A stretch of DNA of 64,000 bases from Methyloligella sp050110875 (GTDB lineage: Bacteria > Pseudomonadota > Alphaproteobacteria > Rhizobiales > Methyloligellaceae), in NCBI GenBank assembly GCA_050110875.1, contig CP188828.1, positions 1,984,001 through 2,048,000 of the forward strand. The letters are read 5' to 3'. Each line of letters begins with the position of its first letter. Position 1 is the stretch's first letter. Shown here piece after piece: positions 26,879-33,907 of the stretch. The notes under the pieces are model-generated. The model was given only the letters and a program-made list of their open reading frames with translations, did no database searches and had not been told where the DNA came from. A program made the translations under genes and the position numbers.

Positions 26879-26905
26879 CTAGCAGCCATCCCGAAAGGCT
26901 GCTAG
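26879..26905. promoter_or_regulatory. CIRCE-like second inverted repeat
   Basis: A perfect palindrome, CTAGCAGCC-N9-GGCTGCTAG, four bases upstream of CIRCE. Arm length (9) and spacer (9) equal those of CIRCE, and TAGCA and the last C are shared with its left arm. It may be a diverged second HrcA operator, or a hairpin/terminator-like structure. Confidence 0.5.
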
Positions 26906-26909
26906 CAAA

Positions 26910-26936
26910 TTAGCACTCGACTATTGAAAGTGCTAA
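26910..26936. promoter_or_regulatory. CIRCE operator (HrcA binding site) of groESL
   Basis: The left arm TTAGCACTC (26910-26918), nine-base spacer and right arm AAGTGCTAA (26928-26936) match the CIRCE consensus TTAGCACTC-N9-GAGTGCTAA with one base different. HrcA binding here represses groESL until heat or unfolded protein titrates the system. Confidence 0.93.
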
Positions 26937-26951
26937 CAACTGACGCTACAT
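26924..26951 (+). promoter_or_regulatory. Probable groESL promoter overlapping CIRCE
   Basis: TTGAAA (26924-26929), a 16-base spacer and CTACAT (26946-26951). This is close to the alphaproteobacterial RpoH pattern (TTGAAA and CTATAT-like) and also a fair housekeeping promoter. The -35 lies inside CIRCE, which explains repression by occlusion. Confidence 0.6.
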
Positions 26952-27019
26952 AGCCGCCGAACGGGCCGGTATTTTCAGCGCCCGATCATCGGGAAAATTG
27001 GTTAGAGGAGAACAGAGCC

Positions 27020-27334
27020 ATGCAGTTTCGTCCGTTGCATGACCGCGTCGTCGTGCGCCGTCTTGAGGAAGGCGAAAAGACGAAGGGCGGAATTATCATT
27101 CCCGAGACCGCCAAGGAGAAGCCGTCCGAAGGCGAAGTCGTCGCCGTCGGCCCTGGCGCCCGCGACGAGAACGGCCAGGTCCAGCCGCTCGATGTGAAGG
27201 CGGGCGACCGCGTCCTGTTCGGCAAGTGGTCCGGCACCGAGGTCAAGATCGACGGCGAGGATCTGCTCATCATGAAGGAGAGCGACATCCTCGGCATTCT
27301 CGAGGGCGCCTCTTCCGCCAAACAGGCCGCGTAA
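27020..27334 (+). CDS. groES: Co-chaperonin GroES
   Basis: A 104-residue subunit of the heptameric lid that closes the GroEL folding chamber. FRPLHDRVVVRRLEEGEKTKGG, then the mobile-loop region IIIPETAKEKPSEG, and GDRVLFGKWSGTEVKIDGED are typical. Slightly longer than the usual 95-97 residues because of a C-terminal SSAKQAA tail. GAGGAGAACAGAGCC before the ATG is a good ribosome binding site. First gene of groESL, under CIRCE control. Confidence 0.97.
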   Translation: MQFRPLHDRVVVRRLEEGEKTKGGIIIPETAKEKPSEGEVVAVGPGARDENGQVQPLDVKAGDRVLFGKWSGTEVKIDGEDLLIMKESDILGILEGASSAKQAA

Positions 27335-27377
27335 CAAGCAAGCTGCGTAATTTCATTCCATTCACGGAGAACGAGCC

Positions 27378-28192
<815 letters not shown>

Positions 28193-28242
28193 NNNNNNNN
28201 NNNNNNNNNNNNNNNNNNNNNNNNNNNNNNNNNNNNNNNNNN
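28193..28242. other. Assembly gap of 50 N inside groEL
   Basis: Exactly 50 N. By alignment to the usual GroEL length, about 120 residues (roughly 360 bases) are missing here, so 50 is a placeholder and not the real distance. Coordinates downstream are shifted relative to the true chromosome. Confidence 0.97.
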
Positions 28243-28705
28243 GGATCGCGTCGACGACGCTCTGAACGCGACCCGCGCGGCCGTGGAGGAAGGCATCTCC
28301 CCCGGTGGCGGCGTGGCCCTGCTCCGCACCGTGAAGTCCCTCGATGGGCTGAAGACCGCCAACGAGGATCAGTCCGTCGGCCTCAACATCGTCCGCCGTG
28401 CACTGCAGGCGCCGATCCGTCAGATCGCCGAGAATGCCGGTGAGGACGGGGCGGTCGTCGCCGGCAAGGTGCTGGAGAAGGACGATTACGGCTACGGTTA
28501 CAACGCCCAGACCGGCGAGTATCACGATCTGGTCAAGGAAGGCGTGATCGACCCGGTCAAGGTGGTACGCACCGCGCTGCAGGATGCGGCCTCCGTCGCC
28601 GGCCTGCTGATCACCACCGAGGCCATGGTCGCCGAGCATCCCCAGAAGAACGCACCGGCCATGCCGGCCGGCGGCATGGGCGATATGGGCGGTATGGGCT
28701 TCTAA
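28243..28705 (+). CDS. groEL: Chaperonin GroEL, C-terminal part (cut by assembly gap)
   Basis: The last 153 residues of GroEL, in frame from DRVDDALNATRAAVEEGISP through GGGVALLRTV (equatorial domain, ATP site), EDGAVVAGKVLEKDDYGYG and DPVKVVRTALQDAASVAGLL, to a C-terminal Gly-Met tail (GGMGDMGGMGF). The GGM tail is typical of the essential housekeeping GroEL of alphaproteobacteria. It belongs to the same gene as the part before the gap. Confidence 0.95.
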
Positions 28706-28734
28706 GCCTCTGGCCCCATCCAACGCTGTCAGCG

Positions 28735-28775
28735 AAAGGCCGCGTCTCTCTACTCCAGAGGCGCGGCTTTTCTTT
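28735..28775 (+). terminator. Intrinsic terminator of groESL
   Basis: AAAGGCCGCGTCTC pairs with GAGGCGCGGCTTT (G-T pairs allowed), and TTTTCTTTT follows. It lies 30 bases after the groEL stop. Confidence 0.8.
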
Positions 28776-29004
28776 TGCGCGATCTCGCCCCTGCATTGAC
28801 AGCCGGGCGGCCGGTTCCTATCTACCCGCTCCGGGTGAAGGCCCCCGCCGCTCGCAAGCGCAAGCTTTTGGTAAAGCCCTTCTTCGAACATCACACATCG
28901 GCCCGATCGCAAACCAGCATCCGGCGCAGATGGCAAGGCGAGCCCCGTCAGAGAGCCAGTCGCGCTCCCAAATAGCCGGCATGCGGAATAGCGAGAGGAC
29001 TGCG

Positions 29005-29451
29005 ATGCAAACCTCCCCTTCTCTGCCGCCCCTGTCCGAATTGAAGGACCAGGCCCGGCAGCTCCGGCGAGACCTTGCCGCTTTCGGCACCGCCATCAGC
29101 CATGGCCAATCCCTGGAAAGGATTGCCAATCGTCATGGCTATCGAAACTGGAACACGCTCCACGCCGCGCTCGGCAACCGGCCGCGGCGGCGGGCCCTCG
29201 CCCTCGGCATGCGCCTGCGCGGCCGCTATCTCGGTCAGCCCTTTCGGGGCGAGCTCATCGCCGTTCAGCAGATGGGACCCGCCGGCCATGTCAGGATCAC
29301 GGTGCAGTTCGAAGAGCCCGTCGACGTGGTGACCTTCGAGAGCTTCTCCGCCTATCGGCAGCGGGTGTCGTGCATCGTCGACGAGACGGGCTGCACCGTC
29401 GAGAAGACCTCCGACGGCCGGCCCCATATGGAGCTCGACCCGATCGACTGA
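29005..29451 (+). CDS. Glyoxalase_8-like (glyoxalase-related) domain protein
   Basis: A 148-residue cytoplasmic protein. The N-terminal part, LSELKDQARQLRRDLAAFGT, then AISHGQSLERIANRHGYRNW and NTLHAALGNR, matches the short helical domain called glyoxalase-related (Glyoxalase_8), often found at the end of glyoxalase-fold proteins. The C-terminal half is a small beta domain (RGRYLGQPFRGELIAVQQMG and onward) resembling a translation-barrel fold, and it lacks glyoxalase metal ligands that I can see. So enzyme activity is doubtful and the function is unknown. The ATG at 29005 follows GAGAGGACTGCG; the frame is open back to 28930. A terminator follows at 29462. Confidence 0.7.
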   Translation: MQTSPSLPPLSELKDQARQLRRDLAAFGTAISHGQSLERIANRHGYRNWNTLHAALGNRPRRRALALGMRLRGRYLGQPFRGELIAVQQMGPAGHVRITVQFEEPVDVVTFESFSAYRQRVSCIVDETGCTVEKTSDGRPHMELDPID

Positions 29452-29461
29452 GCGACAGAGA

Positions 29462-29498
29462 GGAAGGCGGCGTCCCGATGGGTGCCGTCTTCCTTTCG
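29462..29498 (+). terminator. Intrinsic terminator between the Glyoxalase_8 gene and cca
   Basis: The stem GGAAGGCGGC (29462-29471) with GCCGTCTTCC (29484-29493), one G-T pair, is followed by TTTCGTTTC. It lies between two convergent genes. Confidence 0.75.
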
Positions 29499-29515
29499 TT
29501 TCGGACGGCCGGGCG

Positions 29516-30748
29516 TCAGGCCTTCGACGCCGCCTCGGCCTGTTTCAAGAGAATCTCCCGCTCGCCTTCGAAACCGGCTTCGATCCAGGTCCGCTCGACC
29601 ACCCGCAGGATCCGGCCGATCTCCGGCCCCTTCGGTACGCCGAGCGCGATCAGGTCTTCGCCCCGCAACGGAAATTCCGGCGCCTCCCAACGATCCGGCA
29701 GGGTGAAGGCGGACCCCCACGCCGCGTCGTCCGGCGCCGCGCAATCGTTCATCCAGGCCATCAGAATGCGCCTTCGATAGGAGTCCGGCCCGAGCCGGTA
29801 GAGCAGATGCTTGGCCGTCGCCTCTCCCGGCGCCTCCTCGATCCGCAGCACGTCGACCTCCTCGTCCAGCACGGCCTGCTCCGCATTGCTCAAACGGAAC
29901 CGCTCCGTCAGCCGCTGCACATCTTCGGCGACGTAGAGGGCCAGCGCGGCAAGCCGCAGGGCCGGATCCGGCACGGCCCCGACCGCCGCCTCGATCGCCA
30001 CGAGCCGTTCGAATGACCGGAGGCGCGGCGCGCTTCCCAGGATCTGCGGCAGCAAGCCGAAATCGTACAGAATCTCGATCGTCTCGTCCGCCCGCGGTGC
30101 CACAAGCAAGCGCTTCAGCTCGCCCCAGATGCGCTCCGCCGAAAGCCCGTCGAGGCCGTTCCGGAGACGAACGCAAGCAGCGAGCCCGTCTTTATCGATC
30201 GGCCCCCGGCCGTAGACGGCGAAGAATCGGAAGAAGCGCAGGATGCGCAGGTAATCCTCTTCGATTCGCTCCTCCGGCTTGCCGATGAAGCGGATTCGGC
30301 CCGCCTCGAGATCCTCGTACCCGCCCAGCGGATCGTGCACCACGCCTTCCGCATCGGCGTAAAGCGCATTCAAGGTGAAGTCGCGTCGCCCCGCATCCGC
30401 CGCCCAATCGGTGGTGAAGCGCACCGTGGCGCGCCGCCCGTCGGTGTCGATATCCTCCCGCAACGTCGTCACCTCATGGCCGATGCCATCGGCAACGATC
30501 GTCACGGTGCCGTGATCGAGCCCCGTCGGCACCGCCTTCAGGCCCGCCGCCTCGGCAAGGGCGATCACCTGTTCCGGCTGCGCCGTCGTGGCGAAATCGA
30601 TCTCCCCCACCGCCAGTCCCATCAGCCCGTTGCGCACCGCGCCGCCGACGATGCGCGTCTCCGCATCGCCCTCGTTGAGGGCGGCAAAGACGGCCTGGGT
30701 GGTAGGCATCTTGAACCAAGGAACGTCTTTCAAGGCTGGAAGGGTCAT
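29516..30748 (-). CDS. cca: CCA tRNA nucleotidyltransferase (poly A polymerase family)
   Basis: A 410-residue class II nucleotidyltransferase that adds or repairs the CCA end of tRNAs. RIVGGAVRNGLMGLAVGEID is the active-site entry (GGxVR, then the metal-binding carboxylates), RRDFTLNALYAD is the RRDF motif, and IGKPEERIEEDYLRILRFFRF is the ERxxxDxLRxLR-type nucleotide-selection helix. The first metal carboxylate reads E-I-D instead of the usual D-x-D, a conservative change. The ATG at 30748 is preferred over the TTG at 30772. It is the last gene of a leftward group with DUF6111 and DUF1285, an order I know from other alphaproteobacteria. Confidence 0.93.
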   Translation of the reverse strand: MTLPALKDVPWFKMPTTQAVFAALNEGDAETRIVGGAVRNGLMGLAVGEIDFATTAQPEQVIALAEAAGLKAVPTGLDHGTVTIVADGIGHEVTTLREDIDTDGRRATVRFTTDWAADAGRRDFTLNALYADAEGVVHDPLGGYEDLEAGRIRFIGKPEERIEEDYLRILRFFRFFAVYGRGPIDKDGLAACVRLRNGLDGLSAERIWGELKRLLVAPRADETIEILYDFGLLPQILGSAPRLRSFERLVAIEAAVGAVPDPALRLAALALYVAEDVQRLTERFRLSNAEQAVLDEEVDVLRIEEAPGEATAKHLLYRLGPDSYRRRILMAWMNDCAAPDDAAWGSAFTLPDRWEAPEFPLRGEDLIALGVPKGPEIGRILRVVERTWIEAGFEGEREILLKQAEAASKA

Positions 30749-30837
30749 CAACGTCACGCCGAAAGCGCGCAAAATGGCGGGTTAGGGAAAGGGTCTGTCG
30801 GCAAGCCTCATTTGATCAAGCCTCATTCGACAAGGTC

Positions 30838-31098
30838 TCACTCGAGATAGCCGGGCTTGATCACGCCATCCTCATAAACCGGCGGATGATATGTGGCGTC
30901 TGGATCGCCGCTGTCAAAGGAGATCAAAACCACCATGCCCAGAAACAGCAAGGCAAAGCCCGCCCCCAGCAGCCAGAGAATCGGAATATCCTCCCACGCC
31001 GACGGATTATCCGCGTTCCTGGTCAACACGACATAGCCTGCGTAAACGATAAACGGCAGGGAAAACAGCAGGATATTGATCAGGACCACACGCAGCAT
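30838..31098 (-). CDS. DUF6111 family small membrane protein
   Basis: An 86-residue protein with two transmembrane helices (residues 3-24 and about 42-62). MLRVVLINILLFSLPFIVYA at the N terminus and a C-terminal YHPPVYEDGVIKPGYLE match the DUF6111 pattern, a family found beside cca in alphaproteobacteria. The function is unknown. The constant tail with an acidic/Pro pattern lies on the same side of the membrane as the N terminus. Gaps of 89 bases to cca and 116 bases to the DUF1285 gene allow cotranscription. Confidence 0.8.
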   Translation of the reverse strand: MLRVVLINILLFSLPFIVYAGYVVLTRNADNPSAWEDIPILWLLGAGFALLFLGMVVLISFDSGDPDATYHPPVYEDGVIKPGYLE

Positions 31099-31214
31099 CG
31101 AAAACCGTCAGCCTCCCTTTTCCTCCATGAGGATCTCCGCTCCCTTGCCACCATAACGGGCGCGACGCTTCAAGGCGATATCGCGGGAACGTTGGATCGC
31201 GCGAGGCCCAGGCG

Positions 31215-31778
31215 CTAATCGCTTTCCGGGAAGGGAAAGAACGTCCCGCCGCTCCAAACGCCGAGCGCCCCGTCCTCCTCCACCGCTAGCTCGACGAGAT
31301 CGTAGAAGACGGATCGCGCGATTCGCGCCGTCAAAGCGCCCCGCACGGTGACGAAGGGGGTGAAGCTGCCGTCGCTCTCCGGCCGGAAGCTCAACGGATG
31401 GTCTTCGTCCGCCGTGACCTCGTCGTCGAGATTGGTGCGGAAGGTGAGCGACTGAGCGGCCCCCTCTCCCGCCACCGTCATGGTCACGGCGACGAAAGGC
31501 GAATCCTCCACCGCCACGGAGACCTTCTCCACCGGGGTCACGAGATAGTGAACGCCATCCTCCTCTTTCCGGAGAACCGTGGCAAAAAGCTTGGCGAGAG
31601 CCATCCGCCCGATCGGGCTTTCCTGGTAGTACCAGGTTCCATCCCGGGCGATTTTCATGCCGATATCGCCGCAAAACGCGGGCTCCGGCCGCCCAGTCTT
31701 CGGTGCCGCTCCGCCGCGCATCTCCTTCAGCGCTTCCGCCGCGTCCTGTCCGTTCTCATCCGCCATCTCATCAGCCAT
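31215..31778 (-). CDS. DUF1285 domain protein
   Basis: A 187-residue soluble protein. FCGDIGMKIARDGTWYYQES, then PIGRMALAKLFATVLRKEED and GVHYLVTPVEKVSVAVEDSP, is the DUF1285 signature. The C-terminal half (SLTFRTNLDDEVTADEDHPL, then a VFYDLVELAVEE helix) is also conserved. Structures of the family show two beta domains with no known enzyme activity. The ATG at 31778 is preferred over the TTG at 31784. It is first of the leftward DUF1285-DUF6111-cca group, and divergent from moxR across 180 bases, a conserved arrangement that suggests a functional tie to the moxR operon. Confidence 0.88.
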   Translation of the reverse strand: MADEMADENGQDAAEALKEMRGGAAPKTGRPEPAFCGDIGMKIARDGTWYYQESPIGRMALAKLFATVLRKEEDGVHYLVTPVEKVSVAVEDSPFVAVTMTVAGEGAAQSLTFRTNLDDEVTADEDHPLSFRPESDGSFTPFVTVRGALTARIARSVFYDLVELAVEEDGALGVWSGGTFFPFPESD

Positions 31779-31841
31779 GAACAAAATTTAATCCCTTGGG
31801 CCTCCGTTCGCCCCTAGATTGCTTGGTCAATCGGGTTCAAG

Positions 31842-31859
31842 TGGTCACTATTGTAACCA
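31842..31859. promoter_or_regulatory. Candidate operator between the DUF1285 gene and moxR
   Basis: An imperfect inverted repeat, TGGTCAC-TATT-GTAACCA, with one mismatch between the arms. It lies in the middle of the divergent intergenic region. No regulator is known for it; chance is possible. Confidence 0.3.
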
Positions 31860-31960
31860 ATTTGCTGCCGAGACTAGCGCTGCATTCGCTGTCCGGCCGG
31901 TATTCGATACATCGAACCTGGCCCATCTCTCCTTAAAGAGACGAAACCACGACGGAACGC

Positions 31961-32959
31961 ATGACAACATCCCCACCGACTGAAGACGAGCTTGTCGATC
32001 TGATCGAAGAGGTCGGAGCGAAGATCCAGGATGTCCGCGAGGCCACCGGCACGGTGATTTTCGGACAGGAAAGGGTCGTCGACCTCACCCTCATCACCCT
32101 GCTCTCGGGCGGCCACGCGCTTCTGATCGGCGTTCCGGGCCTCGCCAAGACGAGTCTCGTGGAGGCCCTGGGCGCCGTGCTCGGCCTCGACAACAAGCGC
32201 ATCCAGTTCACCCCAGACCTGATGCCGTCGGACATCCTCGGCTCCGAGGTGCTGGAGGAAGGCCTGAACGGCGAGCGTAGTTTCCGTTTCGTGCCCGGCC
32301 CTGTCTTCACCCAACTCCTGATGGCCGACGAGATCAACCGCGCCAGCCCGAAGACCCAATCGGCCCTGCTCCAGGCCATGCAGGAAAACCACGTCAGCGT
32401 CGCCGGCCATCGCCACGACGTGCCCCAGCCCTTTCACGTGCTGGCCACCCAGAACCCACTGGAGCAGGAAGGCACCTATCCCCTTCCCGAAGCCCAGCTC
32501 GACCGCTTCCTGCTGCAGATCGACGTGTCCTACCCGGACGAGCTGGCCGAGCGCCGCATGCTCATGGCCACCACCGGCATCGATCGCCGCCAGCTCGAGA
32601 CCATTCTGACCGCCGAGGAGCTGATGCTCGCCCAGGATCTGGTGCGGCAGCTCCCCGTCGGCGATCAGGTGGTGGATGCAATCCTGCAGCTCGTCCGCTC
32701 CGCCCGCCCGGGCCAGACTCCGAATGCCGAGTTCGACGAGCTGATCGCCTGGGGCCCCGGCCCCCGTGCCAGCCAGGCCTTGATGCTCGCCGTCCGCGCC
32801 AAGGCCCTGATCGAGGGGCGCCTCGCCCCCTCCGTCGATGACGTCGTCGAGCTCGCCGAGCCGGTGCTGAAGCATCGTATGGCGTTGACTTTCACGGCCC
32901 GGGCCGAAGGCATACATATTTCGGATCTGGTGGCCCGCCTGGTCGAGCCGCTGAGATAG
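31961..32959 (+). CDS. moxR: MoxR family AAA+ ATPase
   Basis: A 332-residue ATPase of the MoxR class, chaperone-like proteins that act with von Willebrand-type partners to mature or insert metals into complexes. Walker A GVPGLAKTS is at residues 57-65, Walker B LLMADEINRASPKTQSALL follows, then FHVLATQNPLEQEGTYPLPE with sensor and arginine-finger residues, and a C-terminal helical lid. It is the first gene of a rightward operon: DUF58 starts nine bases later, then DUF4159 and a large membrane protein. The ATP-driven step probably remodels a target bound by the DUF58 protein (inference from the family). Confidence 0.93.
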   Translation: MTTSPPTEDELVDLIEEVGAKIQDVREATGTVIFGQERVVDLTLITLLSGGHALLIGVPGLAKTSLVEALGAVLGLDNKRIQFTPDLMPSDILGSEVLEEGLNGERSFRFVPGPVFTQLLMADEINRASPKTQSALLQAMQENHVSVAGHRHDVPQPFHVLATQNPLEQEGTYPLPEAQLDRFLLQIDVSYPDELAERRMLMATTGIDRRQLETILTAEELMLAQDLVRQLPVGDQVVDAILQLVRSARPGQTPNAEFDELIAWGPGPRASQALMLAVRAKALIEGRLAPSVDDVVELAEPVLKHRMALTFTARAEGIHISDLVARLVEPLR

Positions 32960-32968
32960 GGATACCGC

Positions 32969-33907
32969 TTGGCCCAGCCTATGGCCCACACGCTACCGCC
33001 TGAGGTGACCGAGGCGCATAGCCTCGCCAACCGCATGCCCGCGCTCCTGCTGGAAGCCCAGCGAGTCGCCCATACGGTGACCTACGGCACCCATGGCCGC
33101 CGCCGCGCAGGCCCCGGCGAGACCTTCTGGCAGTTCCGCTATTTCGACGAGAACGATTCCCTTTCCGGCATCGATTGGCGGCGTTCGGCAAGCTCCGATC
33201 ACCTCTATGTCCGCGAGCGGGAATGGGAGGCGGCCCATACCGTCTGGCTTTGGACCGATCTTTCCGCCTCCATGCAGTTCCGCTCATCCCTTTCGGACAC
33301 CTATAAGGACAGCCGCGCCGCCGTGTTGGCGCTTGCCCTGTGCGAATTGCTGGTGCGGGCCGGCGAGCGGGTCGGCTTTCTGGGACACGCCCCCATGACC
33401 GGCCGCCACGCGACGCGGCGCCTTGCCGAGATCCTGGTGCGCGAGGCGGAGCGCGGCAACAGCCTTCCCCCGGCGGCACCTTTGAGCCGATTCTCCGAGT
33501 GCATTCTGCTCAGCGACTTTCTCGAACCGGTCGCCGACACCGCGAAAGCCGTGGAGGCGATCGCCGCCCAGGGCGTGCGGGGCCATATGGTCCAGGTCTT
33601 CGACCCCGCCGAGGAAACGCTCCCCTATGAGGGCCGCACCGAGTTCACCGATGCGGAAGGCGGCGACCGCGTCATCGCCGGCCGCGCCGAGACCCTGCGC
33701 GAGGCCTATGCGGAACGGCTTAGGGACCATCGCGATGGGCTTTCCAACCTTGCCCGCCGCCTTGGCTGGTCTCTCTTCCTGCATCATACGGACCGCCCCG
33801 CCGGCGAAGCGCTGCTCTCCATCCACAACCGGCTCGCCGGGCTTGAGCAGAGCTATCAGTTTCGTCAGCCCGGCGCCGCCCAAGCCGGAACGGGGCAGGC
33901 GTCATGA
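32969..33907 (+). CDS. DUF58 domain protein (MoxR-associated, VWA-like)
   Basis: A 312-residue protein. HGRRRAGPGETFWQFRYFDE, then DSLSGIDWRRSASSDHLYVR and EWEAAHTVWLWTDLSASMQF, matches the DUF58 signature, whose C-terminal half adopts a von Willebrand A-like fold; DLSASM resembles the metal-site motif DxSxS. No transmembrane segment is visible, unlike many DUF58 proteins. I used the TTG at 32969, which has TAGGG eight bases upstream; the ATG at 32981 is a later option. The stop overlaps the start of the DUF4159 gene (ATGA), so the two proteins are coupled. It is the likely partner of the MoxR ATPase. Confidence 0.88.
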   Translation: MAQPMAHTLPPEVTEAHSLANRMPALLLEAQRVAHTVTYGTHGRRRAGPGETFWQFRYFDENDSLSGIDWRRSASSDHLYVREREWEAAHTVWLWTDLSASMQFRSSLSDTYKDSRAAVLALALCELLVRAGERVGFLGHAPMTGRHATRRLAEILVREAERGNSLPPAAPLSRFSECILLSDFLEPVADTAKAVEAIAAQGVRGHMVQVFDPAEETLPYEGRTEFTDAEGGDRVIAGRAETLREAYAERLRDHRDGLSNLARRLGWSLFLHHTDRPAGEALLSIHNRLAGLEQSYQFRQPGAAQAGTGQAS

